Shown here: piece by piece, positions 11,882 to 22,862 of the stretch
Layout: every line of letters starts with the position of its first letter
Position numbering within the stretch: position 1 is the stretch's first letter
Notes under the pieces: model-generated
Seen by the model: the letters and a program-made list of their open reading frames with translations, nothing else
The model's database searches: none
What the model was told of the DNA's origin: nothing
Program-made: the position numbers and the translations under genes
From: Platerodrilus igneus
Lineage: Eukaryota; Arthropoda; Insecta; Coleoptera; Lycidae
Direction of reading: 5' to 3'
DNA: 64,000 nucleotides
Assembly: GCA_036346225.1 (NCBI GenBank)
Contig: JARFIW010000900.1
Location: 1,674,001-1,738,000 of the forward strand

Positions 11882-12186
11882 AGGCGTCGCCGTGGATCAA
11901 TGTAGTAAGCGTAAGACTACGGATCCCAAGGTTCCGGGTTCAAATCCCGACACGGCCGACTGCTTGAAAAATGGCAGGTGAGCATTTTTCACAAATATTA
12001 CGCCCTCGTTCGGATGAGAGGTTAAATGGAGGTCCCGTGTGTGAGTGTTGTCACGCACGTTAAAGATCCTTACCTTGCCTGGAACGGCAAGGGTTCGGCA
12101 AAATTCTAAATTTCCAGGCAACAAAAAAAAACTCGCCTCCTGGCCAATGTAGTACCTTCGGGTGGAGCATTGGAAATGTAAATGAA
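11882..12186 (+). mobile_element. tRNA-derived SINE, complete, with target-site duplication
   Basis: The 305-bp insertion starts with a tRNA-like head whose ends can pair (GCCGTG...CACGGC). It has an A-box-like 'tggatcaatgtag', a loop CTACGGA fitting an Arg(ACG)-type anticodon loop, and a B-box 'ggttccgggttcaaatccc'. A central block 'gttaaatggaggtcccgtgt' and 'cacgttaaagatcctt' follows, then the tail 'caatgtagtaccttcgggt'. A perfect 14-bp duplication flanks it. Two older copies of the family occur at 23215 and 40424. An internal pol III promoter is expected. It would depend on LINE enzymes for movement. Confidence 0.88.
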
Positions 12187-12200
12187 CGGCAGTTTCCGGT
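12187..12200. repeat. SINE target-site duplication, right
   Basis: Exact copy of 11868-11881. Confidence 0.92.
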
Positions 12201-13080
12201 TAAAACAAAATGTTTATATAAAAAAAAATGTCACAAAACCTTCATTCGTTGTTATAAAATAAATGTTAAGTACGTAAACAAAATAATTATTTCTTACCGT
12301 ATTGATCTACTATTTAAGCGTTGTCATTCACTTCTTGTCACGTGTGTTATTATAAGATTAAAAAAAACTGCTTGGTAACAATGGCTATCATGTCATATCT
12401 CACTTAAAATTGTTTTTATGTTTAAAGCCACAAACAACACTTGTTTATAAAAAGATCACTAAAATTGGTGTCGTACAAGATAAGCAAACGATGGAAAAAA
12501 TTATGATTTATTTTTAATAGTGGACGACAACTTTTAACTAAAAAAGCACGTATTCTATCTCGCCCAACAAATTTCTAACAACACGCATAAATCTTGTTTA
12601 AATTACATCTCCAACCGAAGTACCTTTTATTCCAACGTTTTTAAAAATTCCACACTACCTAAATGCCAGGAAAAACCAATTTGGACCTCGCACATTCGTC
12701 AAGTTTCCGTGTCAGATAAGAAGGTCGCAAGTGCAACATAAATTTGTATAGGTTTGAGACAACAAATGTGGGTAAAACTGATGGATTTAATAAAGGGACA
12801 TGTACATCTGGTTGCCTATCTACGTGGGTTGAATAAAAGTATAAATTAAAATACATAAAAACTGAAAGATTTTTAAAGTAATGAGTCTCATATGAAATAG
12901 AACGTAACAAGGTCATGAGCGTATCCGGCGAAATAAATTGTTCAGTCAAGTTTAAATCAGTTCTAATCAAATCATATCTTAGAATTTCACAGCTCATCTT
13001 CAAAGTATTCGGTTCAAAGAAGGTGGCAGTGCTACAAATGCAGCGATGTCAGCTTTAAACTAAAACGCTTTGGGAGTTGA
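12201..13080. other. No gene recognised
   Basis: AT-rich. A 114-codon minus-strand open frame at 12659-13003 has no recognisable motif. It lies just downstream of a hAT pseudogene on the same strand and may be its decayed 3' part. Confidence 0.45.
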
Positions 13081-13099
13081 AAATATTCTTTTACTCTGA

Positions 13100-14420
13100 G
13101 CATGTTTCAACTTAAGCCTGCTACTTTCCAAAGTCGGAGACATATAAATTATCAAATGATTTCTTATCTCCTATCCGATAAAGATTCTTTTAACACATCT
13201 ATAGCAGTTGTACAATCAATTACAGTACTGCTCGTACTTTGCAAGCCCGTACAACTTCTTCACATGAAGCAAATATAACAATAGCTAAGTCTAGGTAAAA
13301 AATTGTTTCAAATTTTTGAGCTTCTTAAAATAACCTCTTAACATCGCTGTCTATCATAAGCAATCGCATGTTGGGTTGAATTAAATAAAATTTCGTTTAA
13401 AGTGGACTGTACGCGCCTACAGTTCTCTTTAAACCTCCGTAATGAATTTAGACGTACCGTTTCAAATGGGACATAATGCAACTAAAGGTTTTACGTTCGC
13501 TGCCAGTTGAGAACAACATGATCGCAAAACAATATTGACGTAAATAGCTTGTCGTTTAGACGATTCTAAAATTGCATTAGAAACGTCAAATGCTATCTCC
13601 TACGCCAGCCGGTTCTCGTGCCATTTCCTGCAATATCAAATCAAGGAAATGGTTATTACAATGCACAAATAAACTCTTGGCATTTTCATTCATAATCTTT
13701 CTTTGTTCGCCATTTAAACGGCCAGCCATCCTAGCAAAAACATCTTTAATGGTGTTGTGCAAAATTTCAACTGTTGAAGAGGCACTGTTTAACATACTTA
13801 TAAATTCTTCTTCAACCACTAATGTACTGTAGATAAATGACGTATATGTAATGTAAATTATTCACAGCCAAAAATGTCGGTTGTAGAATCCGCAATTAAA
13901 CTATAAAATAAAGAACTATTAACCGTATTCATTATTTCACGTAATTTGTAGTAACCCATTATTTGCAAAATTTCATTATGAATATAGGCGCTTAACCAAT
14001 AGTTTCGCTTTCTAGACCCGTTTCTTAAATTGTCGTTCCTCTAATAAACACTCTAAATTACCTTTTCCCACTCTGTGACCTCTTATAGCACTTCCGATGC
14101 GATTTAAATATGGCCGAGAACTTATAACTGTAAGAATAGCTTCACTAACTGGTACTTGTTTTTTCTTCAAACAGTTTGTTTAACTGCACATGAATCGATA
14201 CTGCAGTGACGGATGCAGAAGAATTATTTGATATTTTCACACCACCTCTACTAAGTGTATCTTTCAAACATTATTATCAAAGTACACTGTAATTTTTTCT
14301 CGATATTATTGCTTCACTAAAACCTAAAATAAACGGTTACTAATTAGGATAGTCGATGCCGCCGTACCTTCTTCTCGCATTGTTTCGTTAATAAACTCTG
14401 AATGAAGCGAATATCGTTTC
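13100..14420 (-). pseudogene. hAT-type transposase-derived pseudogene (DUF4371 / ZMYM1-like)
   Basis: Across shifting minus-strand frames the order of motifs fits the DUF4371/hAT dimerisation proteins. A segment HNEILQIMGYYKLREIMNTV (about 13935-14000) leads to SLIADSTTDIFG, where the family has an Asp-rich DExTD motif. The open 77-codon block at 13586-13819 has NTIKDVFARMAGRLNGEQ and KSLFVHCNNHFLDLILQE, matching the conserved HCxxHxLxLxLQ region. AILESSKRQAIY and LRSCCSQ follow. Stops and frameshifts are frequent, so it is long dead. Terminal inverted repeats were not found. Confidence 0.65.
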
Positions 14421-15244
14421 TTTATTAAACAAACATACATATTATTCTTTTATTTACAATGTAAAATGAAAACATGTACTCAGTAGAACATCATTGCTCC
14501 GATTTTTATACCAAAGACGTGTGTACACGCTGTTGGTGAATAAACGGAATGGTATATGCATTCGGAGAAGTACCGATATACACCAGAGAAACAACCGTTC
14601 CTAATATATTTGTAGAAATTCACACGGGCTAAGAAACAGTAACTATGGAAATATACACCAAAAAACAGACTCATTATACAGCCCTAAAATTAATGTGGTG
14701 ACACGGACAGAACAGCATTGACCTCGAAATCAGGATAGTTTATACGCATAAAGTGTGAGAACAAAATTTTGAAGAAGGAGGAATGTTATATAACCCCTAA
14801 GTTCGAAAAAGTAAAGAAGTTTAAAAAGAAATGATGGTAAAGTAACAGCGTAGATGTATAGACGGTAGAATGTAGGCTCTCCTCGGTGAGATGACCGACG
14901 GCGAAGTGTTGTTGAGCTTTGCTGGATAAGTAGGCCAGAAATCTGAAGCACGTAGGTATCGTGGAATTTATATTCGCGGCGGTCGGGCATCAAATAATGA
15001 AATTATTCAACGTTAAAAGAAAGTTGGAATTTAAATATATGAAATGGGGAAACCTAACGTGTCGAATAAGAAACAAGTGAATTATTGGCGTTTCTGGACA
15101 TTCTTAATTTTAAAGATAAACTGGAAAATAAACCGTGCGTAAAATACAAGCTTTTTGTTTGTTTATGATTTATAATTACGTACAAGTGGATTTCAAATGG
15201 TATCTATATTTTGGGAAATTAACATTCCGTTAAATAATTATTCT
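14421..15244. other. No gene recognised
   Basis: Two short minus-strand open frames (14480-14674, 14730-14993) show no family motif. A somewhat GC-richer patch at 14870-14990 is unexplained. Confidence 0.45.
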
Positions 15245-15745
15245 GTTACTATATTTTCAACTACCATGTTTCAACTATCTTGCAAAGTCTTCGTTTAAAA
15301 CTACTTTTCTTTGACTGTCGGGAGAACCCTGTAATTAATAAGTTACTTCTAATTTTAATTTTTATTTAGATAATAGAAAATACATAATATAAACCATACA
15401 TTTCTACACACAAAATACAACCATTTCTTTATTTTTATTCGGCGTTGTTTTTAACTAATTAAATTTTTATTTTAAAATTTAGATCTATATTTCCTTCTTG
15501 TAGTTCCTTTTGTAACCAATAATTGGATACGTACGACGCGGCGCGTCTTGATTTTCGATTTGGGGAATATAACGCATAGCGTTTCTGTGTTCCACTTCTT
15601 TAATTCTAGCTATAACAAGTTCTGTTCCTCCATCTATTTGCTCCAGTTTTCGGTACTTTGTAATATGTACACGTCCTGTTACTTCCTACATAGAAATTTC
15701 ATCCATTTATTTTATCACTTTCTGTGTAAAAGATGCATTCACAAG
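15245..15745 (+). repeat. Arm A of a widely spaced inverted repeat
   Basis: It matches the reverse complement of 19116-19600 along its whole length: 'accatgtttcaacta', 'ccctgtaattaataag', 'tttctttatttttattcgg', 'ttttgtaaccaa', 'aattggatacgtac' and 'gatgcattc'. On the minus strand both copies can be read as one short coding block (HITK..KLEQIDGGTELVIA in arm A) followed by a 3' UTR-like segment. Arm A is therefore the natural 3' continuation of the gene at 15840-17240. Confidence 0.75.
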
Positions 15746-15839
15746 TTTTTCCATACAAGCGAAAAAAAAACAGCAAGCCCTGGACTTTCGGAAGTGAGTT
15801 GCCATTATATGTTGCAATACCATTATTTCTAAATGTTGC

Positions 15840-17240
15840 AGAATGCTTTTCTGTAAGCAGGTTAATCAAATCCATTCAATAGGAATTATCATGTACCCTT
15901 GTTTTGTAAATTATTATCGTATGTCTTAGTAAAGACGATTTTGTAAAATCCCTTTAAAAAATATACAGCATTATTCGCATTCTTCTCTGCAGTAACTCCG
16001 ACATAAGAATACGTTCCCCGGTTATTAACTCTAAATGCAGAAACATTATATACGGCACCGTGTCCAAATTTTCCCAGTGGGTTTTAAAATGATTTATTAA
16101 CCTCTCCTTTAATTGTACCATCTTGCACTCTTCTTCTACAGATGTTTATATTGTTCTTTTAATGCGATTGTCTTTTCCTCGTACTCTATTTTTCTCCTTT
16201 TTAAATCAACTTCCTCAAACTATACTTTTCTCTTGTTAATCGAATATACATAAATATTCGACACAGGTTCTATTTCTTTTACTGTGTAGGGCAAAAGTTT
16301 GTTGTATGCAATTGTTCGTTTTCTTAAAAATTGACGGAGATACATCACTTGTAGTGATCAGTCCAAGATCACTGTTGAATAAAATGGTGTTCTAGATTTA
16401 GAAAAATACGTGTCTCCGGTTTTAACGTAACATCTCCGTGTAATTAATACACCATCCTTGTATAATCATTCTTCTATAACTTCTACGTTAATCGGTAAGT
16501 AGTTAAAGCTGAAACCGGAAATTACATAATTTATTATTTTGCTTCTGTTCTTAATATTGTCTGATAACTTAAGCCGGTCTGTTTTCTTGCATTATTGTTT
16601 ACCCAATAAACGTACTGTAAAATGTTATTAGGTATAAAGCAGTAAGTGTTTTGCAGATTTCTAGTTAAGCTTTTTCCACATTTTTCCAAGCGAGACCGAA
16701 TACATAGGTGTATTTCGGAAGTACAATTTAATGTTTTCCATCAAAGTTAAGCAGTCATTCGGTGGATTATATACATGATGTAACCCGTAGCAATTTCCAA
16801 CCGAGTAATTATATATTATTGCCCCCAGTCTTGTGATACCGTGTTCTTTAACCAGAGTAGATAAGAGTGTTTGTTTTAGTCGAGCATCGGGAAAATTGAT
16901 AAAATCCACTATATGATTTCCTATCTGTATGCTAACACCTGGACTAGTTATTTGGCATATAAACCTGTTATATATTTTAACGCGACTATTAGAGTTTACC
17001 CACTTTAAGCAGTCTTTGCCAGCCGTTTTAGCATTATAAAAAATTACATTATTGTGTTCTCCATAGCAGGCAAAATCAAAATTTTCATTAAGAGTTCAAT
17101 CATTTTCGTCTTGTTAAATATCCCGCTAAAATCTTGAGTTATATCCAGATCTACTAGATCTAAATGTAGTGTATAATCGAGCACCCGGGCAACCAATAAA
17201 AAAGTCATTATATGATTCCCTATCTGATCGTTAGTAATAC
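15840..17240 (-). pseudogene. Decayed gene of about 450 codons, uncertain family; possible replication-initiator-like protein
   Basis: Minus-strand frames give a continuous-looking protein with few breaks. Its order is YTLHLDLVDLDITQDFSGIF, CYGEHNNVIFYN, KDCLKWVNSNSRVKIYNRF, SPGVSIQIGNHIVDF, PDARLKQTL, HGITRLGAIIYNY, NDCLTLMENI and SLGKMWKKL. Basic and coiled stretches follow (EEVDLKRRKIEYEEKTIALK), then VYNVSAFRVNN...YVGVTAEKNANNAVYFLK. I do not recognise the family with certainty. The spacing of LxLDLxxLD, then RVKIYN, then a TRL..IIYN block recalls the DxD, Y-[DN]-K and R-x-E order of Rep_trans-type rolling-circle initiators. That is only an inference. The 5' end is disturbed: the block before 17190 carries a second, partial copy of the QIGNHI segment. 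Confidence 0.45.
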
Positions 17241-17379
17241 GTTAAGCGTTAGGTCATTTTCGCCTACTTAAATATTCCAACACAAAAATTCAAAATTTCT
17301 AACTCCATAACTTAATAAGACAACAACAAAACACACCAATCATGGTATTCCTTTCAGGGTAACCACACCCAGCACCTCT
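17241..17379. other. Short spacer, nothing recognised
   Basis: AT-rich junction between the decayed gene and a LINE fragment. Confidence 0.4.
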
Positions 17380-17890
17380 TTCTGGAGGGATATGCAGAGT
17401 ATAGCTATAGACTACTACACTACTTATACAACCAGCAGCATTCACAATCTTTCTCCACATCCTTCGCATCTGCAACATTCATACATTGCTTTTGACATGC
17501 TCTTTTATTCCTCAGACATCTCACCTGTCGTTCTTTCAGAACCTCCTCTACTACATCCAACCATTGTTTACGCGGTCTGTCCTTTGAATCTCTACCAGTT
17601 ATCTTACTTGCATATATTTGCTTGGTAAGTCTATCCTCATTAATTCTTTCCACATGTCGTTCAACTCCTTAAGAATCACTTTCACCTCACACTCTGTTCT
17701 GACCCATTTGTTTGGCACTTTGTCTCTCAAGTTTTTCTGCACACACTTCTTAGGAACATCATTCATGCGGCATGCAAACGACTAACATGCTTCTTTTGTC
17801 AGACCCAAGTTTCGCTTCCATATAGAACAGTTGGAACAAACACACTGTTGTAAATGGCCAGCTTTGCGTTTAACTTAATCTTCGTTTATT
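17380..17890 (-). mobile_element. 3' end of a second, different non-LTR retrotransposon
   Basis: Minus-strand frames read NSVFVPTVLYGSETWV, then SRLHAA..MMFLRSVCRKT, then VERHVERINEDRLTKQIYAS, then DRPRKQWLDVVEEVLKERQ. These are hallmarks of the C-terminal region of LINE reverse transcriptases (YGSETW, HxxRM.EDRLTKQIY, GRPRK.W). The sequence differs from both RTE copies in this window, so it is another family. It is 5'-truncated, as usual for LINE insertions, with several stops. Confidence 0.7.
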
Positions 17891-17989
17891 CGAGTTAAAC
17901 ATTTATATTTAATACGTTAAACAGCTTTTAATTCTCTAACACTAAACCTATGTGTCTGTTTCTACCACCATCGAATACTAACTTACATA

Positions 17990-18375
17990 GAAAAGATGCT
18001 ATCTATTCTCAGAGCAAGAAGCATAGGATGTCAAAGACATGCGAACAAAGTCGCGGATTACGTTGGCAACAAAAGTGTGAAATAAATCCACCAGAGTGCA
18101 AGCATAGTAATATATCGTCCTATATATTTAATATGAAACCGAAGTATGTCGAAGACATCCGAACACAATCGTAGATTGGGCAGGGAAATGCAACTGTAAT
18201 AGTACGAATTTTGCGTATAAATACGCAAGCGTTGAAAAAATATTGTCTTGTACAAATTAGAATCGAGTGACATCTATCGAAAGACAATCCAATCATATCC
18301 GAAAATTGAGTAGGGAAAAACGAAATTGATAGACAAATTTTACATGTAATCATGCAAGCACAACAAAATACTGTA
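17990..18375. repeat. Three degenerate tandem units of about 120-135 bp
   Basis: Units start near 17990, 18141 and 18262. Shared words are 'gacat(g/c)cgaaca', 'tcg(c/t)(g/a)gattg', 'ggca(g)gg(a)aa', 'atgcaagc' and a terminal 'aaaatatt/aaaatact'. Small open frames on both strands here are by-products of the repeat. Confidence 0.5.
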
Positions 18376-19115
18376 TTTAATACACTATACGAGTGTTCTC
18401 TATTCTGCTGATACGTTTTCGGTAGTTTCCAGCAACAAATTTCCTAATCAATTATGTTTGTCGTACCTTACACAAAACGCATGGAATATATGTATATTTC
18501 TAGTTAATATTTTCCAACTCTTCTATCTAATAATCTGTTATACTCACATGTTTTGACTTTTACGCCATGTCAGGCTGACAAACATTTTCGAGAACGTCCC
18601 ATGTAAATAACTATTAAAGGATCCGCATATCTCTTTCTTAACAAGAACTTTACCATTTTGTGTATTGCTTTGTCCCCTAATATCCACAATTTGAATGATT
18701 TTAACAATCTATTCTTTTCCTAGGTGTTCACCATATTTTAAACGTAAATATATTTAAGGTAATTATGTTTATTTTAAACAGTGTTTACTTTTTGCATAAC
18801 CATCTTCGTATAATAGAAGAATTCAAATTATACAGGTTGTTTCAAAATTGCACGGCACTATTTTAAGGGAGTTCTTTGGCACAAAATAAACATAAAACTT
18901 CTAATAATTATATGCCCTAAAATGTACCCCTATATAGTTATAGCCCTTTATGGAGCCTAGGTGAAATTGAGTTTTTTAATTATCTGAAGAACCACAAAAG
19001 ATATTTTATTCAGATTTTTGTTGCCTACCCAAGTTCTTATGTAGAATAAGATAAGCTTATCTATTTTTCGATAATAAGATCAGGAGCGTCACATTCGGAG
19101 GGGGGGGGGGATCAC
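18376..19115. other. No gene recognised
   Basis: AT-rich. 'acaggttgtttcaaaattgcacgg' near 18833 looks like an end of a mariner-type element but has no partner that I can find. A run of ten G lies at 19101-19110, directly before arm B of the inverted repeat. Confidence 0.4.
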
Positions 19116-19600
19116 GTGGAGAATGCATCCTTCACACAGAAAGAAGTAGAACAAATACATGAAATATATACAAGAAGTGTACATATTATAAAGTGCCGAC
19201 GACTGGAGGAAGTAAATGGAGGAACAAAACTTGTTATTGCAGGAATTCAAAAGTAGAGCACAGAAACAGTGTGCGTTATATTCTCCAATTCGAAAATAAG
19301 ATGCGCTGTACGTATCCAATTGTTGGTTACAAAAGGCGCTACAAGAAGAATATATAAGTATAAATTATTAAATAAGAATTAAATTAAATGAGTTAAAACT
19401 ACTCCGAATAAAAATAAAGAAATGATTGTGTGTTGTGTGTAGAAATGTAGCTTTTATATTATGTATTTTGTATTGTCTAAATGAAAATTAAAATTAGAAG
19501 TAGCTTATTAATTACAGGGTTTCCTCCTACAGTAAAAAAAAAAGTATTTTTAAATGATGATCTAGAAAGGTAGTTGAAACATGGTAATTGAAAGTATAGC
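19116..19600 (-). repeat. Arm B of the widely spaced inverted repeat
   Basis: Reverse complement of 15245-15745. In plus-strand reading it starts NASFTQKEVEQIHEIYTRSV, continues LEEVNGGTKLVIAGIQK, then has breaks. Arm A reads NASFTQK, GRVHITKYRKLEQIDGGTE and LVIARIKEVEHRNAMRYIPQ. Parallel decay of a shared coding block indicates two members of one family in opposite orientation, the second lacking all but its 3' end. Confidence 0.75.
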
Positions 19601-19619
19601 AATGTCCATTTATTGCATA

Positions 19620-20030
19620 TATGACAATAAGTGAAGAGGACAGGGAAGAGTTGAAAATGGGTGAGGAGGAGAACGGAGAAGGGATGAGGATGAGTGAGGA
19701 CGACGAAGAAAAAGTATGACGGAGGCGGACCGAGGAGGGTTGAGTACGAGGAGGAGGACGGAGGAGAGTTGATGATGAGTGAGGTGGAGGACGGAGAAGG
19801 GTTGTGGATTAGTGAAAAGGACGGAGAAGGGTTGATAATGGATTACGGAGGAGGAGGACGAATGCGGCTTGAGGATGAGCGCGGAGGAAGACGGAGTAGT
19901 AATGGGACGAACGAGGAGGACGGGTAAGGAGGACGGAGGAGGCAGAGGAGGAGGACGGAGGATGAAGGGCACAGAGGAGAAGTAGGTCGGAGGAGGTTGG
20001 AGATGGTGTGCGGTGCCCCTGCCCCGCACA
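19620..20030. repeat. Purine-rich GGA minisatellite
   Basis: The plus strand is dominated by G and A, with imperfect units of about 30 bp such as 'aggacggagaagggttg' repeated around 19780-19840 and 'gaggaggacggagga' elsewhere. Long open frames on both strands (for example 19610-20029 minus, Pro/Ser/Leu-rich) follow from the repeat and lack domain features. Confidence 0.75.
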
Positions 20031-20070
20031 CATCCAACTTACCTATTTACATGTATTGAGAAATATCATT

Positions 20071-20120
20071 GTAGCACGGGATCCCAACATACACTGGTGC
20101 ATGAGCTGCGCCCGTGCTAC
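20071..20120. repeat. Small perfect inverted repeat
   Basis: 'gtagcacggg' at 20071-20080 pairs with 'cccgtgctac' at 20111-20120, with a 30-base loop. It sits in a GC-richer patch and has no known role. Confidence 0.5.
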
Positions 20121-20340
20121 TCGCAGTTTTACTATCTTAGAGACGTGAGATGCACACTGGCTTCTAGTATCAGTTAACGTGTTAACAAGCAGTAATCACT
20201 GGAGAGCGCGATATTATTTATAATACTTGTGGTTACAATGCAAATATCTAAATCTGAATTAGATTTGGTACTTTTTTCATTTTAATACTATGCATTTTTT
20301 ATTACACCAAAAAATTGTTTTTCTATTCTATTAAATAAAG
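20121..20340. other. No gene recognised
   Basis: AT-rich spacer. Confidence 0.4.
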
Positions 20341-20980
20341 AAATATTTTACTTTGTTAGTGGCCAATTGCAATAAACAGGATTTCATTTACAATATACTA
20401 CAAAAAGGTGTGAAATTACATAAGAATTCAGGAAGCTATACAATCGAGTTCAGAATAAGGATTTAATATACACACATTACCCGTTTCTAGAAATACACTG
20501 CTTATTAAACGTATAATAAAGAAATTTTTTCAATTAGTAATGAATCATTATTCACAGAAATAGAAAAAAATACACAATTTAACAATAATCTCTACGATTT
20601 GTAATATTAATCTAAAATATTAGTTTATACCACATGTAATTTATTTACCTAATTTCAATAAATCATATATTGAAAGAATCCGTGCTTCATCCAACGTAAT
20701 GAAATGTTAAGTCATTCAATAAATTTGCATAAACGCTTTTTGGTCTTACAATTATCAATCCAACCAAAGTACTTAATTTTAATAAAACCCATTATTATTC
20801 GTATATAAAATTTTAAAAGTATACATGTAAGGATAAAAATTACTCACACTGAAGTATTTTAATCCTTAATAGATAACATTTTGTTAGACATACTGTGACG
20901 TGCTTTTTCCATCATCTGCAGTTTTAATGAAATTAAAACATTTTGCAGTCCTTGGAGTTAACTTTCGTAATATTTTCATT
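20341..20980 (+). repeat. Dispersed repeat R3, copy 1
   Basis: Collinear with 41015-41660: 'aataaacagga', 'acataagaatt(c/t)aggaagctata', 'cagttcaaaat/gagttcagaat', 'attaccc/attaccg' plus 'tttct', 'taaagaaattttt', 'attcacagaaat/attcatagaaat' and 'ttaattttaataaa'. No coding capacity was seen; the family is unclassified. Confidence 0.65.
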
Positions 20981-22069
20981 TTATTTTTTCCTATTTTGAA
21001 CCTTTTAATCGTATTGTTTTGTAATGGCATTGTTGTTTACGAGCTTGGCTTGTTTGCAAGATGTGCCATATGATCATGGAGGTGGTTGCGATTGCCATTT
21101 GATTTGGACAGTTGATGTTTGAAGGAAAACTAATTACATATTAACCATTGGCGGCGTCTAGGGGTACCTTGGCGGCGTCTAGTGGTGCCTAAGAGGCGCA
21201 AAATCGCTGCAGCGGTTACTTTCTAAACCCAATGTTTTAAGTTCGAGATAGTCCGATCAACGCACAATCGCTTGAATATATTTTGTTAATTTTTAATTTG
21301 TATATGGAGGTCCAAAATTATAACATTATGTATTAATTCAAATAGAGTTTTCTTGTTCGTGTAACAGATGTAAAACAAGCCATTTCTAAATATATTTTTG
21401 GAATTTTTCGAAAAGCGAATGGTATTACCAACGATATCAAGCGCACATGCAATTTATGTCGTACTAAACTAATTAACACAACGCTGTTTAAATTTAGATC
21501 AAGAATCTGGTTTGATTCTGCAAGAGCTGAGGTACAAAAGCTAAACACTGCGGAAGATATGTTATTTAATTGTTATCTAAAGTTCAAAGAAATCTTCTTG
21601 TTACACGTTTAATTCAACAGAAAAATTTTGTTAAAATTGCTCGTGGTAATTTTTAATTTAGTCTCCTCACGAATTTGGTATTATTGTCCAAAATTTGGAC
21701 TGCGCATTACCCTATTTACTCTAATCATTTTTAATATGAAAAAATTAAAGAATGCTTTAGATTCAATTATACAACGTAAGACTACAGTTCTGTTCTGATG
21801 TTTTGTAAGCGAAGTGTGCACCTCTTACTCAAAATATGTTCATTATTGTATTAGAGTTAAATTATTTAAGTTTTTCTTTCTTTTAACTAAAAATTGGAAA
21901 AGCAGTATTTTAATTTTTGAAAATTATTTGAAAAATTACTCTACATTCTTCACTTGCTTTTTTTTTACTGTTCTGCATATCTATTACCAAATTGATTATG
22001 TATACGTATAAAAATTAGCAAATCAATTACTGCGTATTTTTTGTCTAACTCTTAAACTGCTTTTTAAAG
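20981..22069. other. No gene recognised
   Basis: AT-rich. It contains a tandem 'ttggcggcgtctag(g/t)ggt' pair at 21148-21188 and otherwise nothing recognisable in either strand. Confidence 0.45.
21148..21192. repeat. Two tandem 22-bp GC-rich units
   Basis: 'ttggcggcgtctaggggtacc' is followed at once by 'ttggcggcgtctagtggtgcc'. It stands out by base composition from its surroundings. Confidence 0.7.
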
Positions 22070-22136
22070 GCGAATTCGAGGATCAACAGGTCGATCATCT
22101 TAGAGCTTTGACGATCCTGCAGAGTTTAATTCATAG
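22070..22136 (+). other. Candidate internal exon of an unknown host gene
   Basis: A 67-base stretch has an acceptor-like 'tttttaaag' before it and 'ag|gtaagg', a strong donor, after it. Only one frame is open: EFEDQQVDHLRALTILQSL. Its base composition and codon use are less AT-rich than the surroundings. The protein is not recognised. If real, it would be a lone exon in a large intron filled with repeats. Confidence 0.3.
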
Positions 22137-22767
22137 GTAAGGAACATATTTAATTTAGCAATATTTTTGTATAGAAAATTTGCAAGCCTTCATATGTTTG
22201 TCCAGTCTATTTAGATCTTTTGATTTGTATTAATTCTAGCCTTTATTGGTAATCATATATTTTTGGCGCAGGATTTATATGCAGGTCATTGCTACTTTGA
22301 CCGGAATTAAAGTTTTTGATCGAATTCGAATCGTTAAAGATTAGTAAAATGTAGTAATATATCTCCTTACTTTTTTCTATTCCCAAGAGCAAAATAATTT
22401 TAATGAAAAATTCTTCTTCCTTCAAAGAGGTCCTAACTCCTTTTTCTTGATTACAGTAACTGGTTAGGTGGCACTTGGGCATTTTGTTTGTAAATTTGTA
22501 ATTTTTTTCCTTACCACACGCTCACGCCTCCGCAGACCTGATCCCGGCTAGCAATAACTTCGACCAGAGTTTTTTAAAATCATTTTAGCCATTATTTCCA
22601 CTTCTATTTGACCGCGCTCCTCTTTTTATTGAAAAATTTCCCGTTAACATCCTTTTCGTATCTTCTGGCAAGATTGCCTTTGAAATGTTTTGCAAATAAC
22701 AACCGAGTAAAAAAGTTGCAACAAAAATTGCAATTGAAAGCATGTCTCTATATAACAAATCGAGGAT
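22137..22767. other. No gene recognised
   Basis: AT-rich, no motif seen. Confidence 0.4.
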
Positions 22768-22862
22768 TTGAAATATACAAATAGAGGGAAATATTTAAAA
22801 AATAAGAAAATGAAGGCAACAAAGTCAGAATCGTGATAATGTAATATATATTTATTAAAGAA
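22768..22862 (+). repeat. 95-bp repeat flanking a Gypsy remnant, copy 1
   Basis: 'ttgaaatatacaaatagagg', then 'atatttaaaaaataagaaaatgaa', 'acaaa', 'gataatgtaatat' and 'atttatt(a/g)aagaa'. The same order recurs at 24788-24885 and, shortened, at 24886-24951. The copies bracket the Gypsy pol remnant at 23500-24420 and could be LTR leftovers. Confidence 0.6.

Noticed and set aside
12659..13003. 114-codon minus-strand open frame
   Set aside because: Longest frame in its region but without recognisable features; more likely part of the decayed hAT copy.
18830..18860. 'acaggttgtttcaaaattgcacgg' as mariner end
   Set aside because: No inverted partner, no TA pair and no transposase remnant nearby.
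19610..20029. 139-codon Pro/Ser-rich frame
   Set aside because: Direct consequence of the GGA minisatellite; equally long frames occur on both strands.
21148..21192. CTCF-like insulator sites
   Set aside because: The reverse complement only partly fits a CTCF core; tandem repetition explains the similarity between the units.
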